Source: Antedon mediterranea
Lineage: Eukaryota > Echinodermata > Crinoidea > Comatulida > Antedonidae
NCBI RefSeq assembly: GCF_964355755.1
Contig: NC_092676.1
Location: 13,562,288 to 13,626,287, forward strand
DNA length: 64,000 nt
Direction: 5' to 3'
Shown: in pieces, positions 22,630 to 34,900 of the stretch
How the letters are laid out: every line of letters starts with the position of its first letter
Position numbering within the stretch: the stretch's first letter is position 1
The notes under the pieces: generated by a model
Databases searched by the model: none
The model's input: only the letters and a program-made list of their open reading frames with translations
Told to the model about the DNA's origin: nothing
Position numbers and translations under genes: made by a program

Positions 22630-22745
22630 AGTGGGCGTTGAGGGCAGGTGGTTGAAACACGAGGTTGAGAAAGAAAGTAGACAATAAAGTGTTGATTCAT
22701 AAGACTGTGTTTTCTTGCTCTTATTTAAATTGTGTGGATACTACA
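22612..22745 (+). repeat. LTR1 right LTR
   Basis: 134 bp identical to 17432-17565 and followed by the CAGCT duplication. Confidence 0.95.
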
Positions 22746-22750
22746 CAGCT

Positions 22751-23075
22751 ATTTTTGCTATAGCTCGAAAAGCAGTTGTGGTTGCTACTGATATGCTATT
22801 ATGCTATTGAAGTCTAAGGGCTAAGTGTTTCACTGCTATAGCAGCTATTTTTGCTATAGCTGGAGAAGCAGTTATGGTTGCTATTGATTTGCTTTTATGC
22901 TATTGAATTTGAAGGGTTAAGTGTTTCACTGCTATAGCAGCTATTTCTGCTATAGCTCGAAAAGCAGATGTGATTGCTAATGATATGCTATTGTGCTATT
23001 GAAGTCTAAGGGTTAAGTCTGACTGCGCTATTTGTTTGCTATTATTTGCTATTATTGCTGTATCAGGTATAGCAA
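22751..23075. repeat. X' tandem repeat, before the gag-pol copy
   Basis: gctatagc-type units. The last ~195 bp (about 22880-23075), from tgatttgcttttatgct to gtatcaggtatagcaa, recur after the gag-pol copy at about 23913-24109. Confidence 0.75.
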
Positions 23076-23906
23076 CTGATCAAAAACTTCATTTGGAAAA
23101 GAAAAATTGCGGCAAGAGCAATCACTGGGCGAGGAAGTGTAGAGCAAAACAATTCAACAAAACGACCCAGGACCGACAATACAATCAAAAGCGCCCAAAC
23201 AAAGGGAAACAGTATCGTCGCACACAGGAGATTACAATAGAAGACTCGGATGACCCAACAAATTACGGGTTCGAAGAAGTCACCATCCGAGAAATTCAAT
23301 TCAACGATATCGATGGCAAAAACACCCAACTTGCCACAATAAAACTCTCCACACCGAATGGACAAATGCTCCTTCGAGGCAAAGTCGATACAGGTGCGCA
23401 AGCCAACCTTATCAATTATAAAACCTATACACAGTTGTTTGGGAAACAGTACACGATCAAGAAAACCAACACAATCCTAACTGGATATGGAGGTAGAAAA
23501 TTTCAGAACCATGGTGAGATAACGGTTGACACAGAACATAATAGTCACATCGTGAACAAAACTAAATTCCACGTGTCAAGCTATGGGAATAAACCTATTC
23601 GGACTGAAACTTTGCAAAGCACTGGGAATTGTTAGAATTTTATGCGACAATCAATGCATCGATTGATATGGACACTTTGATGTTTGCGAGGTGTCGGAAA
23701 GAAAAACAGACAAAAAAGAGGAAGTAATCCAACAACACAAAGACATCTTCACAGGCATAGGATGTATGAAAACACCCTATAAAATTAAACTATCAAATGA
23801 AGCTACACCTGTGGTGAATCCCGTCCGCAAAATGCCGGATGTACTCAAAATACCTCTGAGAAAAGAGCTGGACAGACTGTTAGACTTGGACATTATCAGA
23901 CAGATG
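23076..23906 (+). pseudogene. Extra 831-bp copy of LTR2 gag-pol within X'
   Basis: This block equals 25349-26179 in length, and the translated pieces are the same: zinc-knuckle remnant CGKSNHWARKC, protease motif VDTGAQANLI, and the N-terminal RT segment up to LDLDIIRQM. No difference was seen in a line-by-line comparison. Both edges join directly to gctatagc repeat, with a two-base overlap (aa) on the left and none clear on the right. It ends before the RT palm and carries no LTR, so it cannot be a separate insertion of the element. Confidence 0.9.
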
Positions 23907-24825
23907 TTATTATGTTGTTATTGATTTGCTTTTATGCTATTGAATTTGAAGGGTTAAGTGTTTCACTGCTATAGCAGCTATTTCTGCTATAGCTCGAAAA
24001 GCAGATGTGATTGCTAATGATATGCTATTGTGCTATTGAAGTCTAAGGGTTAAGTCTGACTGCGCTATTTGTTTGCTATTATTTGCTATTATTGCTGTAT
24101 CAGGTATAGCAATTACACAGCTATTTGTTTGCTATTATTTGCTATTATTGCTGTATCAGGTATAGCAATTACACAGCTATTTGTTTACTATTAATTGCTA
24201 TTATTGCTGTATCCGGTATAGCAATTACACAGCTATTATTTGCTATTACTGTATTTGCTATTATTGCTGTATCAGGTATAGCAATTACACAGCTTTGTTT
24301 GCTATTATTGCTGTATCAGGTATAGCAATTACACAGCTATTTGTTTGCTATTATTTGCTATTATTGCTGTATCAGGTATAGCAATTACACAGCTATTTGT
24401 TTGCTATTAATTGCTATTATTGCTGTATCATGTATAGCAATTACACAGCTATTTGTTTGCTATTATTTGCTATTATTGCTGTATAAGGTATAGCAATTAC
24501 AGCTATTTGTTTGCTATTATTTGCTATTATTGCTGTATAAGGTATAGCAATTACAGCTATTTGTTTACTATTAATTGCTATTATTGCTGTATCATGTATA
24601 GCAATTACACACCTATTTGTTTGCTATTATTTGCTATTATTGCTGTATAAGGTATAGCAATTACAGCTATTTGTTTACTATTAATTGCTATTATTGCTGT
24701 ATCATGTATAGCAATTACACAGCTATTTGTTTGCTATTCTATTGCTATTTTTGCTGTACCAAGTATAGCATTTACACAGCTATTTGTTTGCTATTTATTA
24801 CTATGACCAATCCTGCGCCTTAGTG
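23907..24825. repeat. X' right tandem array (gtatagcaattacacagct)
   Basis: Units of about 55-60 bp with gtatagcaattacacagct and atttgtttgctatt run to the right terminus. Some ORFs of 65-68 codons cross it in several frames (24125-24823); they only reflect the period and are not genes. Confidence 0.8.
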
Positions 24826-24942
24826 CCCAACTCATACTGTACTAAAGTTGATTGATCACCAACAACTTGCTGTCAACAAGGAATTCCATTCTACTTTGTT
24901 TTGACCTAGAAAAAAAGATAACAGTCAAATAAAGCATCAATC

Positions 24943-25908
24943 ATGGCTGAAGCAGAGCCTACAAATCAACCTGTAATAACCCCTTTAGGACTCCAGAGGG
25001 CAACGATGCCCAAAGTGGAATTTGACTCACCAAGTGTACTTGAACAATTTAAACACTTCAAGGAAACAGTTGAAATGGCCTTTGCAGGGCCCCTATCCAC
25101 AATACAAGAAGAGCAAAAAGTTAGCTATGTCATGTTGTGGATGGGAGAAAAGGCAATGAAAATCCGACGTGGATGGTCTCTTACTGAGCAAGAGAAAAAC
25201 AACCTCCCGAAACACTGGGAAAAATTTGAAGCGTTTATTCAACCAAAAACAAATTTTAATCTAGCCCGCTGGAACTTTCGAAGCCTTAAACAAACACAAA
25301 AGGAAAGCATAGATGCGTATGTTGCTCGCGTTGAAATTAAAATTAAAACTGATCAAAAACTTCATTTGGAAAAGAAAAATTGCGGCAAGAGCAATCACTG
25401 GGCGAGGAAGTGTAGAGCAAAACAATTCAACAAAACGACCCAGGACCGACAATACAATCAAAAGCGCCCAAACAAAGGGAAACAGTATCGTCGCACACAG
25501 GAGATTACAATAGAAGACTCGGATGACCCAACAAATTACGGGTTCGAAGAAGTCACCATCCGAGAAATTCAATTCAACGATATCGATGGCAAAAACACCC
25601 AACTTGCCACAATAAAACTCTCCACACCGAATGGACAAATGCTCCTTCGAGGCAAAGTCGATACAGGTGCGCAAGCCAACCTTATCAATTATAAAACCTA
25701 TACACAGTTGTTTGGGAAACAGTACACGATCAAGAAAACCAACACAATCCTAACTGGATATGGAGGTAGAAAATTTCAGAACCATGGTGAGATAACGGTT
25801 GACACAGAACATAATAGTCACATCGTGAACAAAACTAAATTCCACGTGTCAAGCTATGGGAATAAACCTATTCGGACTGAAACTTTGCAAAGCACTGGGA
25901 ATTGTTAG
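24943..25908 (+). pseudogene. LTR2 gag-protease, internally deleted
   Basis: ATG 24943 opens 321 residues. Residues 1-130 look like a capsid N-terminal part (WMGEKAMKIRRGW, HWEKFEAFIQPKTN). At about residue 135 the text jumps to a zinc-knuckle remnant, CGKSNHWARKC (147-157), whose first cysteine is missing, so the C-terminal capsid and part of the knuckle were deleted in frame. The aspartic protease motif VDTGA (239-243) is intact, followed by GYGG. The frame stops at 25908; pol continues after a one-base shift near 25897 and an in-frame TGA near 25935. Confidence 0.85.
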
Positions 25909-25939
25909 AATTTTATGCGACAATCAATGCATCGATTGA

Positions 25940-27165
25940 TATGGACACTTTGATGTTTGCGAGGTGTCGGAAAGAAAAACAGACAAAAAAGAGGAAGTAA
26001 TCCAACAACACAAAGACATCTTCACAGGCATAGGATGTATGAAAACACCCTATAAAATTAAACTATCAAATGAAGCTACACCTGTGGTGAATCCCGTCCG
26101 CAAAATGCCGGATGTACTCAAAATACCTCTGAGAAAAGAGCTGGACAGACTGTTAGACTTGGACATTATCAGACAGATGGACGAGCCAACAGAATGGGTA
26201 AATTCCATAGTCTTAGTTACAAAACCAGATAAAACACTAAGAATCTGTCTTGACCCAAGAAACCTAAATAAATACATCCAACGACCTCATCACTACATAC
26301 AAACCCTCGACGAGGTACTTCCTAGATTAAGTGGATGTCAACATTTCAGTACATTTGATGTACGTAGTGGCTATTGGAATATCCCGCTACATGAAGACAG
26401 TCAAGCACTGACGACATTTAACACTATATATGGAAGATTCTGCTTTAAGCGACTAGCATTTGGACTTTCAAGTTCACAAGATCTCTTCCAAAGAGAAATG
26501 GATGCACTCTTCCAAAATATTCCAAATGTGTATTGCATCGCAGATGATTTATTGGTAGCAGCCGAAACAAGACAAGAACATGACAAAGCAGTCACAGACA
26601 TATTTAGAACCTGTCGAACAAGCGGCATCAAGCTAAATTCTGAAAAGTGTCGTTACCTACAAGATAGTGTAAAATTCTTTGAACATATGTTATCCAAAGA
26701 GGGCATGCGGCCTGACCCATCAAAGGTTAAGGCAATAAGCAAATTGAAAGCCCCAACCGACAGACAAAAACTGATGTCATTACTAGGACTCATAAATTAC
26801 TTGACAAAATTCTTAAAGCTAGCTCCACTTACCGATCCAATCAGAAGGCTTCTCCAGAAAGACACAGTCTTCAAGTGGACAAACACACACGACGATGCAC
26901 TAACAAAAATAAAAAAGAGAATCCAAGACGCCCCAACACTTGCGTATTTCGATAGCAAAGAGGAGATAACGATCCAATGTGACGCATCTCAAAAGGGACT
27001 TGGAGCCGTACTGATGCAAAATGACCGACCAGTACACTATGCATCAAAGTCACTAACAAATGCTGAATCAAATTATAGCAACATCGAGAGGGAACTACTC
27101 GCAGTGGTATGGTCTGTGAAGTATTTTAGAACATATGTGTTTGGGAAACACTTCACAATACATTT
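25940..27165 (+). pseudogene. LTR2 reverse transcriptase and RNase H
   Basis: The frame is open from after the TGA near 25935 to 27211. RT landmarks are WVNSIVLVTKPDKTLRICLD, FSTFDVRSGYWNIPL, the FGLSSSQDLFQ box and the active site YCIADDLLV with its DD pair. RNase H shows IQCDASQKGLGAVL, ERELLAVVWSVKYF and FGKHFTI. A single-base shift at about 27160 ends the frame; the integrase frame picks up at the DHQPP words, so the rest of RNase H lies in the next ORF. Confidence 0.88.
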
Positions 27166-28709
27166 CAGACCACCAACCACCGGAAAGCATCCAAAAGAAA
27201 GACCTCTCTAAAATGCCAACGCGTCTACAAAGACTAATGCTACAACTACAAGGATATAATGGCAAGATAAAATACGTACCTGGAAAACAAGTACCTATAG
27301 CAGACTGTCTATCCAGATGCATCGAGACCAAAGGTGAACCCTTCACTTATCCTGACATGAATGTACAAGTCCATGAAGTCACAAACATGGCACCTTTTGT
27401 CATCGACAATATCAGAGAGAAAACTAAAACAGACACTGTCCTACAAGCACTCATTCCATATATAGTAGAGGGATGGCCAACGCAAAAGAACCAATGCAAC
27501 AAATTCACGCACGCATACTGGCAGCATCGATCAGAACTGGCCATATATGATGGAATTGTCATCAAAAGACAAAGAATCGTTATCCCAACATCCATGAGAA
27601 AGAAACTCCTTGGAATACTGCATAAACAGCACCAAGGAATAGAGAAGACCCGCCTCCGTGCGAGACAGAGCTTATATTGGCCTGGATTGAACGCTGATAT
27701 AGAGCAAATGACAACGGATTGTGACCTCTGTCAGACATACCAGAGAAATCAAAAGAAGCCACCAATAATCCCAATACACGCCAACACGCCAATGCAGCGT
27801 ATCGGAATCGACTTGTTCGAAATCCAGAACCAAAACTTTCTCATATGTGTCGACTATTACACTGCATACGTCTGGGTTGATAAGCTGAGCAGCACAAATA
27901 GCAAGGCAGTATACACAAAACTAGACCAAACATTTTCAATGTTCGGATATCCAGAGACGATGATGTCTGACAATGGGCCACAGCTAGTGAGCAGTGAGTT
28001 TGAAGAATATTGCAGACAACATGAAATAATTCATACCACAAGCGCACCATACCACCAATCCGGAAATGGCAGAGCAGAAAGAAACATTGGCACTGTAAAA
28101 CAACTTCTAAAAAAGAGCACACTTACAGACATGAACGAGATACTATGCGTTCTTAGAAACACACCGATTTCAACAGACATCCCGTCCCCATTCACACTAA
28201 TGTTCGGACACCGGAATATCAAAACCAACCTACCTGCCATAAATAACACACCAAATTCCGTAGCAAAACAATACGGAGAAAACCTTCAAAAAAGAACAGC
28301 CGCATACGAAGGACAACCTACGGACACAAGTACATCAATCTACATCGGACAACCATGTAGATTCCAAACGAAACCAAATTCGACATGGACACCAGCTACC
28401 GTAATCACCCAACACTCACCAAGAAAATATACCGTTCAAACAGCATCCGGATCACAATATACAAGAGACAGAATAAATATCAAACCAGATAAACCGAAAC
28501 CAGTACCACCAGCCACACAAGAAAACAACAAACCACAATTATCTGAAAATCCACCACCGCCACAAAACGTAGAGACACCAAGACAAGAACTAACTACTAG
28601 TATCAACAAGGATCAAGAACCCCAAACGGAAACAAGAAAATTACCACTATTAGCGATACACGACAGACCAAAACGGATTTGCAAGCAACCACCAAAACTA
28701 AGAGATTGA
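27165..28709 (+). pseudogene. LTR2 end of RNase H and integrase
   Basis: After the frameshift the frame encodes the RNase H tail (YVPGKQVPIADCLSRC) and the integrase. The zinc domain is HKQHQG then CDLC; catalytic residues sit in RIGIDLFE, MSDNGPQ and GNGRAERNIG, giving D, D and E intact. The tail is rich in proline and threonine (PPATQENNKPQLSENPPP region) and has no chromodomain. The stop is about 180 bp before the right LTR. Apart from upstream breaks this domain looks whole. Confidence 0.88.
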
Positions 28710-28889
28710 ACATTATGAACAATGATATATAGAGGACATTTTTTTTAAATATAGAAATTAGAATATAGAAGAGAATTAATAGCATGCTTAAAGTTAATAA
28801 AATAAATATCTATAGCATTGTAAACATCGTAACGCAACGATAGATAAACCCCTCATCCAAACAAACTTTAAATAATCCTAGGAGGGAGA

Positions 28890-29097
28890 TGTTATAATAA
28901 TACTGCTTTAGTATAGCAACCTATATACTGTATAAAGTAATAAGACACCATAGTCATACCATATAGATTAACCAATCACGAGCCACCTTAATACTGGTAT
29001 CACTTTGTACAGTTCAGTTACAGACTTCTTACAATAAAGACTATCCTTATTATACTTGAGAGTTTCTTCATTTATTATCAATATATATAACATAACA
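28890..29097 (+). repeat. LTR2 right LTR
   Basis: 208 bp, TGTTATAATA to CA, preceded by the purine tract aggagggaga (28880-28889) and followed by AGGTC. Confidence 0.9.
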
Positions 29098-29665
29098 AGG
29101 TCAGTTCATAGTTGAGCTTATTTAGAGGGTTAGATTCAGTTCATAGTTGGGATTATTTAGATGGTTAGGTTCAGTTCATAATTAAGATTATTGAGAGGGT
29201 TAGGTTCGGTTCATAGTTGAGATTATTTAGAGGGTTAGGTTCAGTTCATAGTTGAGATTATTTAGAGGGTTAGGTTCAGTTCATAGCTGAGGTTATTTAG
29301 AGAATTTGGTTTAGTTGATAATTGAGATTATTTAGAGGGTTAGGTTTAGTTGACAGTTCAAAAATTATTTAAAGGGGTGATTCAGTTGATACTTGAGATT
29401 ATTTAGAGGCTTAGGTTCAGTTCATAGATAAGATTATTTAGAGAGTTAGGTTCAGTTCATAGCTGAGGTTATTTAGAGGGTTTGGTTTAGTTGATAGTTG
29501 AGATTATTTAGAGGGTTAAGGTTCAGTTGACAGTTCAAAAATTTTTAAAAGGGGTGATTCAGTTGATTCTTGATATTATTTAGAGGCTGAGGTTCAGTTC
29601 ATAGATGATATTATTTAGAGGGTTAGGTTCAGTTGATAGTTGAGATTATTTAGAGAGTTAGGTTC
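29098..29665. repeat. 35-bp minisatellite, continuation after LTR2
   Basis: About 15 units of the word gagattatttagagggttag followed by gttcagttcatagtt. Same array as 16434-16684, cut by LTR2. Confidence 0.85.
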
Positions 29666-30780
29666 AGTTTATAATATTGTATTTCGAGAGCTAAAAAATT
29701 AAGTTTGCGACCTTTATATAATATTGTTATTAATCATTAATAGTTTGAGCTTAACTTTATTAGGAAATGTACAATCAAATTTAGGAATATAATTAGTTCT
29801 GACATTTCTAAAAAAAAGGGCAAAGTAACATGAAATGAACTTTATCTTTGATTAAACTGAAATTAAAATCTTTGATTTAAATAACTTTAAATACTTTAAT
29901 TTTCAATGGATTTGAAACTGCTCAACATATTTTTGTTTTTCTAAATCACGAAGTGTAATTTTAAAATCCTTAACAAACTTATTTTCAACTTTTTGATCGT
30001 ACCAGATGTATCCATACTCCAAAGTCTGTATGCGATTTAACAACTTCCATCTGAAGGTTTTTATAATACAGGTTACCACTTGAAATGAAATGAAATATTG
30101 CATTGAACAAGAGTTTTAGATTGTCAAAAATTATTTATGAAATACTCTAGGAACATTCTATCTATTCCAGGTTATTTTGCCTTTTTTGGAATTTGGAATG
30201 CATGTTTTTTTTCGAATAGGTTAATTTTGGTATTAAGATAATTGTGGTCATCGTACATAATGTTATGCTCATATTTGTTGTTCCAAATCAAATCAAATCA
30301 AATCAAATCAAATCAAATCATTCACTTCCTTTGTGGAACAATAATAACTACCTATTTAAATGATATCTAAGAAAGTTTACTGTCTGCAATGTCTTCATGT
30401 TAATTTCATATCAATCTGTACTTAAAACTAGGTGATGTTTTGTAAATCACCAGTTTACATGAAGAATATTAATGTTCCTGGCCAAACTATTATGGGTATA
30501 AAATAACTATTGGAAAAATAGGTGACTAGCTTAAGAAGTGATGTACTTTCATTCAATGGCATTATGTTATTCTTAACTAATAATGGCAATATACTAACTC
30601 AATCAGGTACACATAAATTCAAATTACACATCCCTTATTATATTATTTTAAAAGAAATTCTAATTAAGCCCAAAACTGTCCACTATATTTCCATTACTAT
30701 AAAAAAAGATAACTTTATACTGGCAAGATATGACCACCTTCATATAAAACGGCTAACATGTATTACCCCAAAAATAATCT
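29666..30780. other. Spacer between inverted minisatellite arms, no gene seen
   Basis: AT-rich. It contains a microsatellite of about seven aaatc units (30287-30320). ORFs 29903-30103 and 30522-30794 have biased AT-rich composition and match nothing I know. Confidence 0.5.
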
Positions 30781-31925
30781 CAACTATCAATTAAACCTAA
30801 CCCTCTAAATAATCCCAAATATCAACTGAACCTATACCCTCTAAATAATCTCAACTGTCAACTGAACCTAACCCTCTAAAGAATCTCAACTATGAACTGA
30901 ACCTAACCCTCTAAATAATCTCAACTATCAACTGAACCTAACCCTCTAAATAATCTTAACTATCAACTGAACCTAACCCTCTAAATAATCTCAACTATCA
31001 ACTGAACCTAACCCTCTAAATAATATCAACTATCAACTGAACCTAACCCTCTAAATAATATCAACTATCAACTGAACCTAACCCTCTAAATAATCTTAAC
31101 TATCAACTGAACTTAACCCTCTAAACAATCTCAAATATCAACTGAACCTAACCCTCTAAATAATCTCAACTATGAACCCTTTAAGTATACACAGTTTAAG
31201 TGTTTTCAATGTGCAGTGTATCTATATATAACATGTATAATACCCTAAAAAACGTCACTCAAATTAAACATCACTCAAGATGTAATCCACATCACTAAAA
31301 AGCTAACCCTCTAAATAATCTAAACTATCAAATAAACTAACCCTCTAAATAATCTCAACTATCAACTGAACTTAATCCTCTAAATAAACCGAACCCTCTA
31401 AATAAAACTAACACTCTAAATAATCTCATATGCATCCATACACCTGGCGTGTATAGCCTTAAAAAAACATCACTCCAGATGTAAACCGCCAAGATATAAC
31501 CACCTTCATGTAGATCGCCTAACGTGTATACCCTAATAAAAACATCACTCCAAATGTATACCGCCAAGTCCTATCCACCCTAATGTAAAACGCATGACGT
31601 GTATAGCCTTAACAAAAAAATCACTCCAGATGTAAACGGCCAAGATATAACCACCTTCATGTAGATGGCCTAACATGTATACCCTAAAAACAACTGTCAA
31701 CTAAACCTAACCCTCTAAATAATCTTAACTATCAACTGAATCTCCCTCTTAATAATCTCAACTATGAACTGAACCTAACCCTCTAAATAATCTCAACTAT
31801 TAACTGAACCTAACCCTCTAAATAATCTCAACTATTAACTGAACCTAACCATTTAAATAACCTCCACTGTGTCAACTTTAAGTATACACAGTATATTCAC
31901 AGTGTATTCAATCAATGTGTATTTA
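30781..31925. repeat. 35-bp minisatellite in inverse orientation, with a second repeat
   Basis: Units of cctaaccctctaaataatct and caactatcaactgaa are the reverse complement of the arrays at 16.4 and 29.1 kb. Within it, at about 31440-31690, a unit of about 70 bp (ccaccttcatgtagatcgcc, catcactccagatgtaaacc) repeats about three times. The far end, 31825-31925, mirrors 16390-16500. Confidence 0.85.
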
Positions 31926-31978
31926 GTGTATCTAATTTTGTAGTTAGTAATAGTAGCATTGTGTAATTGTTATATTAT

Positions 31979-34900
31979 TAGGTGATCATTTAGAATAAAA
32001 TGATCACCTATTGTTATTGTATAAAATCTTTATTGGTTAACCTCTTGTGATTGTACGAAATCATCAACATCAACTTTTTATTAGTTATCCGCATTCAGCG
32101 GATAACTCCTTGTAACTGTCCTGTTACTTTTTGGTTATCCGCAACGAAGTTGCAGGATAACCTCTTGTGATTGTACGAAATCATTCTGTATGATTTTTGT
32201 GTAACGCTTTTCTCTAAAACTCGCAAACATAACATTTCGGTAACTATCTTAACATATTGACATTTACGTAACGTCGTCAAACAAAGCTTTTCATGACGTT
32301 TACAATTGCGCAACGTGACTTACGCGCGATTTAACGATTTTGTCGTATTTAACATAGCTCGACAACCAAATAACATTTCAACTTGAAACTTTGCAAAAGT
32401 TTAATTTATATCATGCGCTAACTTTCTGTTGAAAAAAATTGCGTGTTTTACACAAAGTTACGCGCGCACGCGCATTTAAAATTTCAAAATGCGCAAAATT
32501 AATTTATAATCAACTTTCTACGCGTTTCATGTCGTTTTAAGCATGTCAAAAATTCCCAGGCGCGTGCAAATTTTTACGCGCGCGGAGCACACGTACCGTT
32601 AAAAACAGATTTTTTCGCGTGATTTATGTTTTTTCACCTTTTCTAGTAATTTTACCAACTTTTAAACAATTTCGACTTCAAATTACGTCATACGGGCACG
32701 TCGAATTGGATAATTTATGTGCGTTTTTGATGAAAAAGTTCAAAAATTTGTCAAAATTTGTCAAAATTATACCTTTTTTTAAACAGTCGGAGTTTCTAAA
32801 CTAAACGGTAAAAGTTATTTTTATTACGTATTTTGGAAGATGATGAGTTGTAGATCATGTATCATGCATCAATACGGCTTACCGGACATTGTGTAAGGTG
32901 TTTTTCTCTTGAATTATGATTTTACAGCCTTTCTTAGTCATTTTAAAAAAGATTGACATCATTTCAAATTAAAATGACGTCATATGAACACGTTGATTGA
33001 GACCATTTGCTCGCGTTTTTGTTGAAAAAGTTATAAAATATTGTCAAAATAATGCCTATTTTGAATCTATTATAGCTCTTGAGGATCAAAGGTGACCTCA
33101 ATTTTTTAAAACTTATTATGCAAGAAGATAAATTGTAGATATAAATTCATGCACAATTTTTACCTCTCGGATGTTATGACGTCATCGGATGGCCACACGA
33201 ATGTATAATATAGGATTTTTGTCTCTTTCGTTATTGCTCATCACTTTCAATAGAGCGCATCTCGCTTATCTGTATTCCATTTCCTCCAAGATTTTAATAT
33301 TATCTAGGTCAATCAACTATCTTTCACATGAGTTAAAAATATTTTAATTGTTATGACGTCATCATGCATAAAAATTTTAATTAACAGGGTCATTAATTTC
33401 ATCTTTACATTAAATTTTAATCTGTTATAGCTCGTACGAATAAAATGTGATAATCACGATTAAAACGTTTTCAGGAAACTATGGGATTGTAGATACTAAA
33501 TCATGTGAACTTTTCGCCAATTAGATATTGTGACGTCATCATATGGCCAGTTAAATAAACAAAGTCGTATTTTCATCTTTTGCGTCATAGTTCATTACAT
33601 TTAAAAGAGCGCGCATCAATATTACATGTATTCAAATTTCTTCTAAACGTTAATATGTTGTTGCTGAGATAATTTCCTTCCGAAATTACTACCTTCGCGT
33701 TTCATTTTGAAACCGTCAACATGTTAAAAATTGGAATAAAATACGGGTCCTCTAATTTCACCTATTTTACACTGTCGGTGATATGTATACAGATTATACT
33801 GTGTATACTATATGACACAAAATATACAGCATTCAGCACTAACAACACATCATATTCTTCAGTTCAGGTAATAATGCCATAATCTTTTTCTGTGTGCAAA
33901 ATTCCAACGTATGACGTGCGCGTGGCGTTTGTCGAGCGGATAACTAACTCGTCAAAGTGACGAGTTTCATGTCTAGTTTTTCTTTCTTTCTCCTCTATTT
34001 TTGTGTCTCGCGTATCTCAAAAACGTGTAAACATAACATGTTATAACTTTGTCAGCATGAGGGCATTCAGGTGAAGTTGTGCACCTCCTATTTTTGAATG
34101 ACGTCAGAGTTGCGCAACATGACTTACGCGCGTTTTTACGAATTTCGCCTATTTAACATAGATTGAAAACCATATAGCAATTTAAATTGAAACTTAACGA
34201 AAGTTTAATTGATATCTTGCGGTAACAGAATGTGAAAAAAAAATGACATGTTTCACAGGAAGTTACGCGCGCACGCGCGTTTAAAATTTCAAAATGCGAA
34301 AAATCAATTTCTAATCAACTTTCTACGCGTTTCATGTCATTTTGAGCATGTAAAAAATTCCCACGTGCGCGCATTTTTTTACGCGCGCGGTGGGCACGTA
34401 GCGTTGAAAACCATTTTTTTCGCGTGATTTATGTTTTTCTAGCCTTTTCTAGTAATTTTACCAACTTTTGAACAATTTAGACATAAAATTACGTCATACG
34501 GGCACGTCGAATTGGATAATTTACGTGCATTTTTTATGAAAAAGTTCAAAAAATCGTCAAAATTTGTCAAAATTATGCCTTTTTTTAAACAGTCATAGTT
34601 CCTAAACTAAACGGTGAAAGTTATTTTTATTGCATATTCTGAAAGTTGATGAGTTGTAGATTTTGGATCATGCATTAATATGGCTAACCGGACATTGTGA
34701 CGTCACCGTATGGCCACGCGAATATAAAATATAGGATTTTTGTATCTTTCATCATAGCGCATGACATTTAATAGAGCGCATCTCCAATTATCTGTTTTCC
34801 ATTTTTACCCCGATTTTTATATTATGTAGGTCAATCAACTATCTTTCGTATGAGTTAAAAATATTTTAATTTTTATGACGTCATCATGTCTAGAAATGTA

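Larger units (their letters stand above)
17432..22745 (+). mobile_element. LTR1: Ty3/gypsy retrotransposon with identical 134-bp LTRs
   Basis: Both LTRs (17432-17565, 22612-22745) read the same at all 134 positions, from TGTGGTAACG to ATACTACA. The 5-bp duplication CAGCT flanks them (17427-17431 and 22746-22750). The primer region begins attggcgacgaggat just after the left LTR; a purine tract (aagggggagat) precedes the right LTR. Gag, zinc knuckles, protease, RT, RNase H and integrase follow in Ty3/gypsy order; no chromodomain or env was seen. Gag is split by a DNA transposon and pol has two single-base frameshifts. Confidence 0.95.
17217..24825. mobile_element. Element X': second X-family element, nested in LTR2
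   Basis: The left end gagtaaagcgcaggattggt and the inverse right end (read inward cactaaggcgcaggattggt) match at 20 of 23 positions. The 8-bp word cccaactc stands on both sides (17209-17216 and 24826-24833). Eight-base duplications fit hAT or P-type transposases and also the TU/FB fold-back group. Without LTR1 the element is about 2.3 kb of gctatagc-type tandem repeats with no transposase. It also holds an 831-bp copy of LTR2's own gag-pol. Confidence 0.8.
16685..29097 (+). mobile_element. LTR2: Ty3/gypsy retrotransposon, CsRn1-like, split by X'
   Basis: Two 208-bp LTRs (16685-16892 and 28890-29097) start TGTTATAATA and end CA, and the 5-bp duplication AGGTC stands at 16680-16684 and 29098-29102. 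The LTRs differ at a few substitutions and two small indels, roughly 2-4 percent. A primer site (tggtgaccccgac) follows the left LTR at once and fits the 3' end of tRNA-Trp, as known for CsRn1-type elements. A purine tract (aggagggaga) precedes the right LTR. The gene order gag, protease, RT, RNase H, integrase starts only at 24943, because the 7.6-kb X' element lies in the leader. Frameshifts and a stop break the coding region. Confidence 0.9.

Noticed and set aside
24125-24823. 65-68-codon ORFs in the X' array
   Set aside because: Their peptides repeat with the DNA period in several frames.
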